Shown here: positions 43,023 through 52,656 of the stretch, one piece after another | How the letters are laid out: each line of letters opens with the position of its first letter | Numbering within the stretch: the first letter of the stretch is position 1 | Assembly: GCA_002690455.1 (NCBI GenBank) | Contig: NZET01000017.1 | Span: 25,505-89,504, forward strand | Direction of reading: 5' to 3' | DNA: 64,000 nt | Source: Kiloniella sp. | GTDB taxonomy: Bacteria > Pseudomonadota > Alphaproteobacteria > UBA7985 | Notes under the pieces: model-generated | What the model was told of the DNA's origin: nothing | Seen by the model: only the letters and a program-made list of their open reading frames with translations | Database searches by the model: none | Made by a program: the position numbers and the translations under genes

Positions 43023-44066
43023 ATGGCCAACAAGATCCTCGTTACCGGTGGGCTGGGTTATATCGGCAGTCATTGTGTCGTTGCGCTGTGCGAGGCTGGT
43101 TACGAGCCCGTTATCGTCGATAATCACTCCAACGCCCGGGCTTCGGTGCTGGAACGGCTAGAGCGCTTGACGGGCCGGGAGTTGTCCTGTTTTGACATTG
43201 ATATTCGCAACCGCGCTGGTCTGGAAACTTTGCTCCAGCGCGAGCCCTGCCAAGGCCTGATTCACCTTGCCGCGTTCAAGGCTGTTGGTGAGTCCGTTGC
43301 CCAACCGTTGCGGTACTATGACAATAACGTGGGTGGGTCAGTCAGCCTGTTCGACGCATTTGATGCCGCCGGTGGTGGGGCGATTGTGTTCAGTTCTTCG
43401 GCCACCGTCTACGGTGATGTTGAGGCGAAATCGCTGCACGAAAATATGCCAGTACAGCCGACAAACCCGTATGGCCAGACCAAAGCGATGATAGAGCAGG
43501 TGCTTGCGGATATGGTCCGGGCGCGCGATGCTCGCAGTCGCGGACTCGCGCTGCGCTACTTCAATCCCGCAGGCGCACACGACAGTGCGATCATCGGAGA
43601 AGATCCCAAAGATGCGCCCAACAACCTGTTCCCCATAATTGTTCAGGTTGCGGTCGGCCAGCGCGAGCGTCTGACTATCTTCGGCGAGGACTACGACACG
43701 CCGGATGGAACGGGTGTGCGCGATTATATCCATGTGGTCGATCTAGCGCAGGCGCACGTCAAGGCGTTGACGGTACTGTTGTCGGGGGGCTTTGATGCGC
43801 CATTTACAGCGCTCAATCTGGGCACCGGCACGCCCTATTCCGTGCGTGAAGTGATTGCTGCTTTTGAGGCAGAATTGAGCCGCAAGTTGCCGCAGACGAT
43901 GGGCGAACGCCGACCGGGCGATGTTGCTACTCTTGTGGCTGATCCATCGGCCGCCATGGCACAGTTGGGCTGGCGGGCCGAACGGGGACTGGAGGCCATG
44001 GTGAGGGATGCCTGGCGTTGGGCGGGTGCAGCGCGGCAGTGGGGCTTGTGGGATGAGGATACGTGA
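43023..44066 (+). CDS. galE: UDP-glucose 4-epimerase
   Basis: Short-chain dehydrogenase-fold enzyme that interconverts UDP-glucose and UDP-galactose for surface polysaccharides. The NAD motif is VTGGLGYIGSH; the catalytic Ser is in FSSSATVYG and Tyr-x3-Lys in NPYGQTKAMIE. The GalE-specific AALRYFNPAGAH-like block appears as LRYFNPAGAH, and VRDYIHVVDLAQAH follows. 347 aa is a standard length. The ribosome site GGAGAGAG precedes ATG 43023. Confidence 0.95.
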   Translation: MANKILVTGGLGYIGSHCVVALCEAGYEPVIVDNHSNARASVLERLERLTGRELSCFDIDIRNRAGLETLLQREPCQGLIHLAAFKAVGESVAQPLRYYDNNVGGSVSLFDAFDAAGGGAIVFSSSATVYGDVEAKSLHENMPVQPTNPYGQTKAMIEQVLADMVRARDARSRGLALRYFNPAGAHDSAIIGEDPKDAPNNLFPIIVQVAVGQRERLTIFGEDYDTPDGTGVRDYIHVVDLAQAHVKALTVLLSGGFDAPFTALNLGTGTPYSVREVIAAFEAELSRKLPQTMGERRPGDVATLVADPSAAMAQLGWRAERGLEAMVRDAWRWAGAARQWGLWDEDT

Positions 44067-44208
44067 AGATGGTCTTCGCGCTTCCCGGTGTTGCGGTCAG
44101 TGAAATTGTGACGCAGTTTTGCTACCAGTTGTGCATTGGTTGATGTAGCACGATCCGATGGCCAGTCGGCTTGCACCGCTGCGCCGCCGTAACTGAGAAG
44201 AAACCACG

Positions 44209-46302
44209 ATGGTCGATGCTGCAGCACCAAAACGGCCCTATGCGCGCTTGCTCAACCCGGCCTCGATTGCCGTCGTCGGGGGTAGCTGGGCCGCCGCCGT
44301 TATCGAACAGTCCGAACGCATGGGCTTTGCAGGTGATATCTGGCCAGTGCATCCGACCCGTCACGAAGTGCGCGGACGGAAGGCCTACGCCAGTATCAAC
44401 GATCTGCCTGCGCCGCCGGATGCAACCTTCATAGGAGTCAATCGGCAGACTACCATCGACGTGGTCCGCGACCTCGCTGCTCGTGGCGCTGGTGGGGCGA
44501 CTTGCTTTGCTGCTGGATGGGCAGAAACCGCCGACGGCGTTGGCTTGCAGGACGACCTTCTCGCCGCAGCCGGGGATATGCCGATCTTTGGGCCGAATTG
44601 CTATGGGCTGATTAACTATACCAGCGGCGCGACGCTTTGGCCCGATGTCCATGGCGGGGAACGGGTCGAGCGCGGTGTCGCGCTCATCTGCCAGTCGTCC
44701 AATATCGCGATCAATCTGAGCATGCAGCAGCGCGCGCTACCATTGGCATATGTCCTGACCGTTGGTAATGGCGCTCAGGTCAGCCTTGGTAACATGATCG
44801 AGGCGATGGCTGCAGAAGACCGGGTCAGCGCGATTGGTTTGTACATTGAGGGCTTTGGCGACCCGGAGGCGTTCATAGAGGCGGTGCATTTCGCACACCA
44901 GCGCGGGGTTTCGGTCGTGGCACTCAAAGCTGGCCAGTCAGACGGCGGGCAGGCGCTGACTCTTACACACACGGCAACGCTGGCCGGCGGTGCCGCGGTT
45001 GCCTCGGCGCTGTTGGCCCGCTTGGGCGTGGCGGAGGTTTCGACGCTGCCCAGTTTACTGGAAACACTGAAAATCCTGCACTTCAAGGGGCCACTGGATA
45101 GCCGCCGCGTTATGTCGGTAAGCTGTTCGGGCGGGGAAGCAGGTCTCATGGCCGATCTGGGCGAAGCGGTGGGGCTCGAATACCCTGGGTTAAGCACAGC
45201 GGAAGCTGAGCGGATCAAGGCTAGTCTGAACCCGTTGGTCACGGTCTCCAATCCGTTTGACTACAACACCTTCGATTGGGGTGACGCTGAGGCGCTGAGT
45301 GCCATGTGGCACGGGATCATGGCTGTGGACGTTGCTCACCCCATGCTGGTGATCGATTGGCCGCGTGCGGGGACAGGGCCCACTCACACCTGGGACATCG
45401 CCATCGAGGCAGTCGCCAGCGCGCTGGACAGTCCGGACCGCCAGGCGGGCGTCCCGGCATTGGTGACCAGTTTGCCAGAAAGCATGCCGCCTGATGCGGC
45501 AGCCAAGATTTCTGCGCTGGGTCTGATCCCCGGTCACGGTCTTGAAGACCACCTGATCGCTGTTGCCCGTGCGGCCGATATCGGGGTTTATCGGACGACA
45601 CCCTCTTCGCCGCCTCGGATCCTGCCCGGCGCGGCACCCAAAAGTGCAGTAATGCTCGACGAGGCACAGGCCAAGACCGCACTCGCGGCGCATGGTCTGC
45701 CGACCCCACCGCACGCGGTCTGTGTGTCAGCGGATGAAGTCGTTGCTGCCGTTGCAGAATTCGGTGTTTCAGCGGTGAAAATTCTCGGCAATTTTGCCCA
45801 CAAGACTGAACTGGGCGGTGTCCGGTTGGGCATCGCGGACACAGCGGCTGCTCGAGCGACAGCGGGGGACCTGTTGGCGCTGTCCGAGCGTGTGCTTGTC
45901 GAACCCATGGCCGCTCAGCCACTGGCCGAACTGATCCTCGGTGTTGCGCGTGACCCGGTCCTGGGCCTGCACCTGGTCATTGGCGCGGGCGGAGTGCTTA
46001 CTGAAATCCTGCAAGATAGTGCAATCCTGCTGTTTCCCCTGGACCAAACCGCAGTAAGCCGCGCGTTGGCAACGCTGAAAATCTGGCCCATGCTGACCGG
46101 CTATCGTGGTGCGCCACCGGCTGATCTGGATGCGCTGGTTGACGCTGTTATGGCGCTAGCAACCTTTGTTGAGGCCGAGGGGGATCGGCTGGTTGAACTC
46201 GACATCAACCCACTGTTCGTGCATGCGAAGGGGGAGGCGTCAGGGGTCAGCGTGGTTGACGCTCTGATCCGGCTCTCGGCCGACACGAAGTCTTCCCACT
46301 GA
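44209..46302 (+). CDS. acetate--CoA ligase family protein (NDP-forming acyl-CoA synthetase)
   Basis: A 697-aa ADP/GDP-forming acyl-CoA ligase with fused alpha and beta parts. It has an N-terminal CoA-binding domain (LLNPASIAVVGGSW), succinyl-CoA-synthetase-like flavodoxin folds, and a C-terminal ATP-grasp domain from about residue 480 (LDEAQAKTALAAHGLPTPPH, KILGNFAHKTELGGVRLG, VELDINPLFVH). It activates a carboxylic acid as its CoA thioester. A CaiD-like dehydratase follows after 21 bases and a second hydratase after that, so the acid is probably the precursor of their substrate. Carnitine or a related betaine acid is a reasonable guess. Confidence 0.87.
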   Translation: MVDAAAPKRPYARLLNPASIAVVGGSWAAAVIEQSERMGFAGDIWPVHPTRHEVRGRKAYASINDLPAPPDATFIGVNRQTTIDVVRDLAARGAGGATCFAAGWAETADGVGLQDDLLAAAGDMPIFGPNCYGLINYTSGATLWPDVHGGERVERGVALICQSSNIAINLSMQQRALPLAYVLTVGNGAQVSLGNMIEAMAAEDRVSAIGLYIEGFGDPEAFIEAVHFAHQRGVSVVALKAGQSDGGQALTLTHTATLAGGAAVASALLARLGVAEVSTLPSLLETLKILHFKGPLDSRRVMSVSCSGGEAGLMADLGEAVGLEYPGLSTAEAERIKASLNPLVTVSNPFDYNTFDWGDAEALSAMWHGIMAVDVAHPMLVIDWPRAGTGPTHTWDIAIEAVASALDSPDRQAGVPALVTSLPESMPPDAAAKISALGLIPGHGLEDHLIAVARAADIGVYRTTPSSPPRILPGAAPKSAVMLDEAQAKTALAAHGLPTPPHAVCVSADEVVAAVAEFGVSAVKILGNFAHKTELGGVRLGIADTAAARATAGDLLALSERVLVEPMAAQPLAELILGVARDPVLGLHLVIGAGGVLTEILQDSAILLFPLDQTAVSRALATLKIWPMLTGYRGAPPADLDALVDAVMALATFVEAEGDRLVELDINPLFVHAKGEASGVSVVDALIRLSADTKSSH

Positions 46303-46323
46303 GGAGATCACGAGGAGATCATC

Positions 46324-47109
46324 ATGAGTTCACCCATTTCGACCCGCCGCGATGGCGGCATCCTCGAAGTCACGCTCGACCGGCCCAAGGCCAATGCCAT
46401 TGACCTGCAAACCAGCCGAGAGATGGGGCTGGTGTTCCAGGATTTTCGCGATGACCCTGATCTGCGCGTGGCCATAGTGCGCACGGCGGGCGACAAGTTT
46501 TTTTGTGCGGGCTGGGATCTGAAGGCGGCAGCTGATGGCGATGCCGTGGATGGTGATTATGGCGTGGGCGGATTTGCTGGCCTGCAGGAGCTGCGTGATC
46601 TGAACAAACCCGTGCTCGCCTGCGTCAACGGCATGGCCGTCGGCGGAGGCTTCGAGCTCGCATTATCTTGCGACTTGATCCTTGCCAGTGCGCATGCGTC
46701 GTTTGCCCTGCCAGAAATCAAGGCTGGCACGCTGGCCGACGCGGCAACCATCAAGCTGCCCAAGCGCATACCCTATCATGTCGCCATGGATCTGCTGCTT
46801 ACTGGACGGTGGATGGACGCCGAAGAGGCCCACAAATGGGGATTGGTCAACGAAGTTTTGCCTGATAATGATGCGCTTGAAGCCCGCATTTGGGAGTTAG
46901 CGAGATTGCTCGAAAGCGGGCCACCGCTGGTTTTTGCCAGCATCAAAGAAGTCGCCCGTGCGGCCGAAGGTCAGAGATTTCAGGATACCATGAGTGCGGT
47001 CACAAAACGGCAGCTACGAACCGTAGACCTGCTCTATGGCTCGGAAGACAATCTCGAAGGGTTCAAGGCGTTCGCCGAGAAGCGTGACCCGGTTTGGAAA
47101 GGCAAGTAA
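46324..47109 (+). CDS. caiD: carnitinyl-CoA dehydratase-like enoyl-CoA hydratase
   Basis: A 261-aa crotonase-fold enzyme. It resembles E. coli CaiD along almost its whole length: GGILEVTLDRPKANAID, FRDDPDLRVAIV, AGWDLKAAADG and the final FAEKRDPVWKGK. The catalytic pair is Glu111 (GGGFELALS) and Glu131 (FALPEIKAG), the same numbering as in CaiD. CaiD converts carnitinyl-CoA to crotonobetainyl-CoA. The usual caiABCE partners are not here; an NDP-forming ligase precedes it instead of CaiC. Other hydratase activity cannot be excluded. Confidence 0.85.
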   Translation: MSSPISTRRDGGILEVTLDRPKANAIDLQTSREMGLVFQDFRDDPDLRVAIVRTAGDKFFCAGWDLKAAADGDAVDGDYGVGGFAGLQELRDLNKPVLACVNGMAVGGGFELALSCDLILASAHASFALPEIKAGTLADAATIKLPKRIPYHVAMDLLLTGRWMDAEEAHKWGLVNEVLPDNDALEARIWELARLLESGPPLVFASIKEVARAAEGQRFQDTMSAVTKRQLRTVDLLYGSEDNLEGFKAFAEKRDPVWKGK

Positions 47110-47230
47110 GGTTCTCGCCAGAGCTGCCGGTACTATAGAAATGAACTTGTAGACCGATATCCAGTCCTGTTCCCGGTCGATCACAACCTGCGAAGAATTC
47201 AGGCCTTTGCGTGCCTGATGGAGATTGAGA

Positions 47231-48013
47231 ATGGCCTTCGAAACCATCAAAACTGAGATCGACGGGAATGTCGGCATTCTGACCCTCAACCGACCAGACT
47301 CCCTGAACGCCTTTTCTAGCCAAATGCGCGCCGATTTCCGCGCTGCGGCTGCTCAGCTGGAGGCCAGTCCCGAGGTGCGTTGCATCGTTCTAACCGGTGA
47401 GGGACGAGCCTTCAGCGCCGGTACAGACCTCAAAGAAACGGCGGGCCTGCGAGACACCACGGTCGAGCGGGTGCTGGTTGAGGAGTATAAGCCCTGCATT
47501 CTCGCCATTACCCAATCGAACAAGCCATGGATCGCCGCTGTCAGCGGCCCAGCGAGCGGCATCGGCGCGGCCTTTGCCCAGTCCTGTGATCTTATGATGA
47601 TGGGCGAAGGCGCGTATATCTATATGGCCTTTGCGGCTATTGCGCTTGTCCCGGACGGGGGAAACACTTGGCAGATGGTCCGCCAGCTTGGCTACCGCCG
47701 TGCCTTCGAAGCGATTATCGAAGGGCAGAAGATCCCGGCTGCGCAGGCGGTCGAATGGGGTCTGTCGAACAGAGCGGTCGCCGATGAGGACTTGCAGCGG
47801 GAGGCCCGTGCTTGGGCCGCACAAATAGCACAGGCAGCGCCCCTGGCTGTTCGCCACGTCAAGAAATTGCTGCGCGGGGCGATGGAGCAGGGCTTGGAAG
47901 CGACGATCGACGCTGAATCCGTCCGCCAGAACGAGTGTATCACCTCAAAGGACTTCGCCGAAGGCGTCTCGGCTTTCTTTGAAAAGCGCCAGCCGAGCTT
48001 CAAAGGCCACTGA
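47231..48013 (+). CDS. enoyl-CoA hydratase/isomerase family protein
   Basis: A second crotonase-fold protein, 260 aa. Oxyanion-hole segments are FSAGTDLKE and GPASGIGAAFAQSCDL. At the positions where CaiD-like enzymes have two catalytic glutamates it shows GIGAAFA and YMAFAAIALVPDGG, so neither glutamate is evident; it may be an isomerase or use other residues. ATG 47231 has GGAG seven bases upstream. It lies 121 bases after the CaiD-like gene on the same strand. The specific substrate is unknown. Confidence 0.82.
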   Translation: MAFETIKTEIDGNVGILTLNRPDSLNAFSSQMRADFRAAAAQLEASPEVRCIVLTGEGRAFSAGTDLKETAGLRDTTVERVLVEEYKPCILAITQSNKPWIAAVSGPASGIGAAFAQSCDLMMMGEGAYIYMAFAAIALVPDGGNTWQMVRQLGYRRAFEAIIEGQKIPAAQAVEWGLSNRAVADEDLQREARAWAAQIAQAAPLAVRHVKKLLRGAMEQGLEATIDAESVRQNECITSKDFAEGVSAFFEKRQPSFKGH

Positions 48014-48043
48014 CCCCGCTCAGCGCTGAAGCGGTTTGGGGTC
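48012..48043. terminator. putative bidirectional hairpin between enoyl-CoA hydratase and rnd
   Basis: GACCCCGCT and AGC...GGGGTC can pair with a small bulge around the palindrome CAGCGCTG. It begins at the stop of the hydratase gene (48011-48013) and precedes the rnd stop on the other strand, so it could end both transcripts. Confidence 0.4.
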
Positions 48044-48056
48044 GGCTCAGGCTGGC

Positions 48057-49229
48057 TCAGTCTCCGTCCTGTTGACGGCGTTCGGTGACCTTTCCGTCTT
48101 CGACCCCGATGAACAGACGCCCGGCGAGCAGTTCAAGCGCGGCTTCACCGAACAACTCGTACCGCCAGCCAGACAAAGCTGGCACTTCTGAATCGGCACC
48201 CTTTTCGGCCAGTAAATCGAGTTCCTCGGCATTGGCAACGATGCGTTGAGCAACTTCGGCGTTCTCCGCGCGGGCCTTGAGCAATACCCGAAGCAGAGCC
48301 GCGCCCTGGGCTGCTGCCTCTGAGAGTGGCTTGCGTTTTTTGACTTTTGGCGCGTCTTCGCGCGGTTTTGCCAGCCCTTCTTCCACAGCGGCCAGAATCG
48401 CTTGCCCCTGTTTCCCGCGTGCTGCGTTGTCTGAATAACCCCGCACGCCGCCCAGATCACCCGCGGTCTTGGGGGCACTGGCAGCAATTTCCATGACGGT
48501 GTCGTCACGAATGATGCGGTTGCGTGGGACATCGCGGCGCTGCGCCTCGCGCTCGCGCCAGGCCGCAACCGACACCAGCACGTTCAGGAACTGTGGTTTG
48601 TCACCCCGCGGCTTTAGCCGCCGCCAGGCATCCTGTACGTCTGGCTGGTAACGCCGCAAATCTGCGATGGCAGCCATTTCTTCCTCCACCCACTGCACGC
48701 GCCCGTCGCGTTCGAGGCGGTTGGTCAGCTCGACAAAAACTGTGCGCAAGTGAGTCACGTCGCCGAGTGCGTAGTTGATTTGTGTATCCGTCAGCGGACG
48801 GCGCGACCAGTCTGTATAGCGCGCGGTCTTGTCCAGTTCGGCACCCGCAAGACTGCGGGCAAGCCGCTCGTATCCGACCTGATCCCCAAAGCCGCAAACC
48901 ATCGCGGCAATCTGTGTGTCGAATAATGGCGAAGGAAGGGTGCCTGCTAAGTTTGCAAAGATCTCTAAATCCTGCCCAGCGGCGTGGAAAACCTTGGGCA
49001 TACTGGTTTCGTTCATCAGCGCTAACAGTGGCGCCAAGTCCATATCCGGGGCAAGCGGGTCGATAGCAACAGCCTCGTCATCGCTGGCAACCTGCACCAG
49101 GCACAGCAAAGGGTAGTAGGTCTTTTCCCGGACAAACTCCGTGTCCACGGTGAGAAAAGTTGCAGTGGCCGCGCGCTTGCAGAAGGCTTCGAGAGCGGCT
49201 TGATCTTCGATCATGGCAGGATGAGTCAT
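48057..49229 (-). CDS. rnd: ribonuclease D
   Basis: 3'->5' exoribonuclease that trims tRNA and other structured RNAs. The DEDD acidic residues start with Asp29-x-Glu31 (TVDTEFVREKTY), then VFHAAGQDLEIF, LFDTQIAA and NYALGDVTHL. A single HRDC domain follows at ~205-285 and a second helical region at the C-terminus. The 390-aa length is normal. Its closeness to aspS is an arrangement I know from Alphaproteobacteria. Confidence 0.94.
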   Translation of the reverse strand: MTHPAMIEDQAALEAFCKRAATATFLTVDTEFVREKTYYPLLCLVQVASDDEAVAIDPLAPDMDLAPLLALMNETSMPKVFHAAGQDLEIFANLAGTLPSPLFDTQIAAMVCGFGDQVGYERLARSLAGAELDKTARYTDWSRRPLTDTQINYALGDVTHLRTVFVELTNRLERDGRVQWVEEEMAAIADLRRYQPDVQDAWRRLKPRGDKPQFLNVLVSVAAWREREAQRRDVPRNRIIRDDTVMEIAASAPKTAGDLGGVRGYSDNAARGKQGQAILAAVEEGLAKPREDAPKVKKRKPLSEAAAQGAALLRVLLKARAENAEVAQRIVANAEELDLLAEKGADSEVPALSGWRYELFGEAALELLAGRLFIGVEDGKVTERRQQDGD

Positions 49230-49310
49230 GCGATGTATTTAGCGCTGGGTTTGGTCAAAGACCATGCCTGAGGGCGCGGGGGCGTGCTGCGTGAGTCGAA
49301 ACCTCATGAC

Positions 49311-50174
49311 TCAGGCTCGTGGCCGCGTTGCCAGCCAAACCCCAAAGCTGGCCAAGAGGATGCCGATCCACGTCGTCCAGCGCAGGTCATCACCAAAGAT
49401 GAACCAGGAGGTTACGGCTACCAAGGCTGGGATAAGGTAGAAATAGCTGGCCACGTTAATGGCCGACTGTCGCTGCAGCAGCGTGTTCAGTAGTGCAACC
49501 GCTGCAACACTGAGGATGAGGATTAACCAGGCCAGCCAGAACATGTATTCAGCGGTCGGCGTCGGCATGCGCTGCTCGAACAGCCCGGCAAAGGGCAGGG
49601 TAACGACCAGAGAGCCGGCAAACTGCCACACCGCGCCGGTCCGCCAGTCGAAGGCCGTCACGAATTTCTTCTGGTAGACCGAGCCCACCGCGATACCGAT
49701 CAACGCGAGGACAATGGCGATTGCCGAACGGCCACTGCCGATCTGACCGGCATCAAAGACCACCACCAGTATGGTTCCGGCCAAGCCGAGGATGAGCCCG
49801 GCCCATAGTGTCACCGAGGATCGCTCAGCAAGCAACCACAGCGCTAGCAGCGCCGTAAGCATGGGCTGCAGACCCACAATCAGCGACGCTGTCGCACCCG
49901 ACATGCCGTGTTCCATCGCCCAGAATACACCACCCAGATAGACCCCGTGCAGCAGCCCGCCGGCCACCATTAAATGCCCCCGCTGCGCCCAGCTTCCTGG
50001 CCAGACAGCCCGGCCCAGCCAGGCCAACACTGCCAGCAACAGAAGCACCAGTGCAAACCTGATACTCAGCGTGGTCAGTGCAGGTCCATGGGGCATCGTA
50101 CCCCGCGCACCGAGAAAGCCCGTGTGCCAGAGGATAACGAAAAAGACAGGGAGAAGGGGCACGAGCCGCTGCAT
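49311..50174 (-). CDS. EamA/DMT-superfamily permease
   Basis: A 287-aa inner-membrane transporter with two EamA repeats and about ten hydrophobic segments; the repeat ends are visible as GATASLIVGLQPMLTALLALWLLAE and the second-half counterpart SAINVASYFYLIPALVAVTSWFIFGDDL. Such proteins export amino acids, purines or other metabolites. No neighbour suggests a substrate. It is divergent from aspS. Confidence 0.87.
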   Translation of the reverse strand: MQRLVPLLPVFFVILWHTGFLGARGTMPHGPALTTLSIRFALVLLLLAVLAWLGRAVWPGSWAQRGHLMVAGGLLHGVYLGGVFWAMEHGMSGATASLIVGLQPMLTALLALWLLAERSSVTLWAGLILGLAGTILVVVFDAGQIGSGRSAIAIVLALIGIAVGSVYQKKFVTAFDWRTGAVWQFAGSLVVTLPFAGLFEQRMPTPTAEYMFWLAWLILILSVAAVALLNTLLQRQSAINVASYFYLIPALVAVTSWFIFGDDLRWTTWIGILLASFGVWLATRPRA

Positions 50175-50346
50175 GAAAAGCCTGCTGGAAGGGAAAAGCC
50201 AGGACGATCATCCCAGTCCCCCGCAAAGCACGCAAGCGCGTGGGGCAATTGCCCGGTCTGCGCGCCTGCTTTAGAAGGCGTGGGACCCTTGAGAACAAGG
50301 CCCCGGCGGAGACAGCTGGACCGGCCACCAGACAGGAGCCTAAGTG

Positions 50347-52164
50347 ATGAGCGACGCCCTGCATCCATACCGCAGCCATACATGTAACGACCTGCGTGCC
50401 GAACACGTTGGCACCACAGCCCGGCTGTCAGGTTGGATCAACCGCCGCCGTGAGCACGCCGGACCACTGTTCATCGACCTGCGAGATCACTACGGAGTGA
50501 CACAGTGTGTGGTGCTGGAAAGCAGCCCGCACTACGAAACCCTGCGCCGGGTCAAGCTTGAGTCTGTGGTTACCCTGACCGGCCGGGTCATGCAGCGCGA
50601 TGCAGAAGCTACAAACGACAAGCTAGCGACGGGTCAGATCGAGGTTTATGTCGACGAAGCCGAAGTGCAATCTGCTGCTGAGCAGGTGCCGTTGCAGGTC
50701 AACTCAAACGACGACATCAACGAGGACCTGCGCCTGACTTACCGTTATCTCGACCTCCGCCGAGAAAAGGTCCATGCCAACATCATGCTGCGTGCCAAGG
50801 TGATCGAATCCCTTCGTCGCCGAATGGTTGAGCAAGGCTTTACCGAGTTTCAGACCCCAATCTTGACCGCTTCTTCACCCGAAGGAGCGCGCGATTTTCT
50901 GGTGCCATCGCGCCTAAATCCCGGCAAGTTCTATGCGCTACCGCAGGCTCCGCAGCAATTCAAACAACTGCTGATGATGGCTGGCTTCGACCGCTACTTC
51001 CAGATCGCGCCTTGTTTCCGGGACGAAGACAGCCGCGCCGACCGTAGCCCGGGTGAGTTCTACCAGCTCGACTTTGAGATGAGCTTCGTTACCCAGCAGG
51101 ATGTTTTTGACGCCATCGAGCCGGTGCTCCATGGCCTGTTTACCGAGTTCCATGATGCTTCTGGCAGCCCGCACGCGGTCACCCCAATGCCCTTCCCACA
51201 TATCGCATTCGATGAGGCCATGACCCGCTATGGCTCGGATAAGCCGGACCTGCGCAATCCGATCATCCTCGACGATGTGACCCAGCACTTCGACGGCTCG
51301 GGTTTCAAGATTTTCGCTAAGCTGATCGCAGAGAAGGACTTTCGCGTTATCGCCGTCCCGGGCAAGGGTGGCGGATCACGTGCCCTCTGTGACCGGATGG
51401 ACAGTTGGGCCAAGAAGCAGGGCAAGCCGGGACTGGGTTACATCTTCTGGCGTGCAACGGAGGATGGCGGGCAGGAGGGCTCCGGCCCGCTGGCTAAGAA
51501 CATTGGCGAAGAGCGGACCGAGGCCATTCGACAGCAACTGGGGCTGGAGGCTGGAGATGCCTGCTTCTTTACCTGCGACAAGCGGCTACCGGCTTTGCAG
51601 TTTGCCGGGCAGGCGCGGAACGAGGCCGGTCGCGCGCTGGGCTTGATCGAGGAAGGCGCGTTCAAGTTTGTCTGGATTGTCGACTTCCCGATGTTCGAGG
51701 AAGACGAGGAGACCGGGAAAATCGAATTCTCGCACAATCCGTTTTCTATGCCACAGGGCGGCATGGCGGCGCTTGAGAACGACGATCCGTTGGAGATCAA
51801 AGCATTCCAGTATGATATCGTGTGCAATGGTATCGAACTGTGTTCTGGTGCTATCCGAAACCACCTCCCGGAAGTCATGTACAAGGCGTTTTCCATCGCT
51901 GGATACGGGCAGGACGTGGTCGAAGCCGAATTCGGTGGCATGCTCAACGCAATGAAGTTTGGTGCACCGCCGCACGGTGGGGCTGCACCCGGTGTCGACC
52001 GCATGGTAATGCTGCTCGCCGATGAACCGAGCATTCGCGAAGTGATCGCTTTCCCACTGAACGGTCAGGGACAGGATCTGATGATGCAGGCCCCCTCCGT
52101 GGTCAGCGATGCGCAACTCGACGACCTGCACCTGAAGTCGGTACCGCCACTAGAAATTTCCTAA
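50347..52164 (+). CDS. aspS: aspartyl-tRNA synthetase
   Basis: Class II synthetase charging tRNA-Asp, 605 aa, of the bacterial type with the inserted GAD domain. It has an N-terminal OB-fold ([29 protein letters not shown]), motif 2 [25 protein letters not shown] and motif 3 [29 protein letters not shown] 50347 lies eight bases after AGGAG; GTG 50344 in the same frame is less well spaced. Confidence 0.97.
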   Translation: MSDALHPYRSHTCNDLRAEHVGTTARLSGWINRRREHAGPLFIDLRDHYGVTQCVVLESSPHYETLRRVKLESVVTLTGRVMQRDAEATNDKLATGQIEVYVDEAEVQSAAEQVPLQVNSNDDINEDLRLTYRYLDLRREKVHANIMLRAKVIESLRRRMVEQGFTEFQTPILTASSPEGARDFLVPSRLNPGKFYALPQAPQQFKQLLMMAGFDRYFQIAPCFRDEDSRADRSPGEFYQLDFEMSFVTQQDVFDAIEPVLHGLFTEFHDASGSPHAVTPMPFPHIAFDEAMTRYGSDKPDLRNPIILDDVTQHFDGSGFKIFAKLIAEKDFRVIAVPGKGGGSRALCDRMDSWAKKQGKPGLGYIFWRATEDGGQEGSGPLAKNIGEERTEAIRQQLGLEAGDACFFTCDKRLPALQFAGQARNEAGRALGLIEEGAFKFVWIVDFPMFEEDEETGKIEFSHNPFSMPQGGMAALENDDPLEIKAFQYDIVCNGIELCSGAIRNHLPEVMYKAFSIAGYGQDVVEAEFGGMLNAMKFGAPPHGGAAPGVDRMVMLLADEPSIREVIAFPLNGQGQDLMMQAPSVVSDAQLDDLHLKSVPPLEIS

Positions 52165-52656
52165 TCCTCGGCTGGCAGGCCTGTTTCAGGTCAACCCGAA
52201 GGCCGGACGATGGAGTGAGCTTGGAAAAGCGGCGAACCCGAGAGTGCAGGGGGAGGAAGTCAGGAGAGAGACACCCTTGGGCCCGCGCGCTTTATCTGAT
52301 GCTGCGCTATGGCCTGCGGCCTGACCCCATTGGTGACCGCAAGCAGCGCGACGGACGATGAATTAATCTGCGCCCGGTCGGATCAAAAACCCGACGATCG
52401 CAGTATGCCCGGCTGAATTGACGCGGCCAGATAATCCGGTCGATGATGCTAGATTATCAGCCGGTTGTTGCAGAAATGCCGTTGAAATCATTGCATTTTT
52501 TCCGAATCCACAAATTGTAACATAAATAGAATGAATCCGTCGTGGTGGTCCATTCAACTGAACTTCCGCATGGAGAATTCCGAATATCCTAGCTACAGCC
52601 AGTCTCGCACGTCATTTTGCCTGGTAGTGGTGATTTGATTACAGGTCTTGGTCGGA
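52165..52656. other. 492-base non-coding interval between aspS and the metal-transport operon
   Basis: No gene found: a 64-codon frame at 52363-52557 on the minus strand lacks a ribosome site and any known motif. The interval receives the 3' ends of two convergent operons. It contains a 7-bp inverted repeat GATAATC/GATTATC (52430-52458), and its second half is AT-rich, including CATTTTTTCC near 52495. I see no tRNA and no clear factor-independent terminator. Confidence 0.5.
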
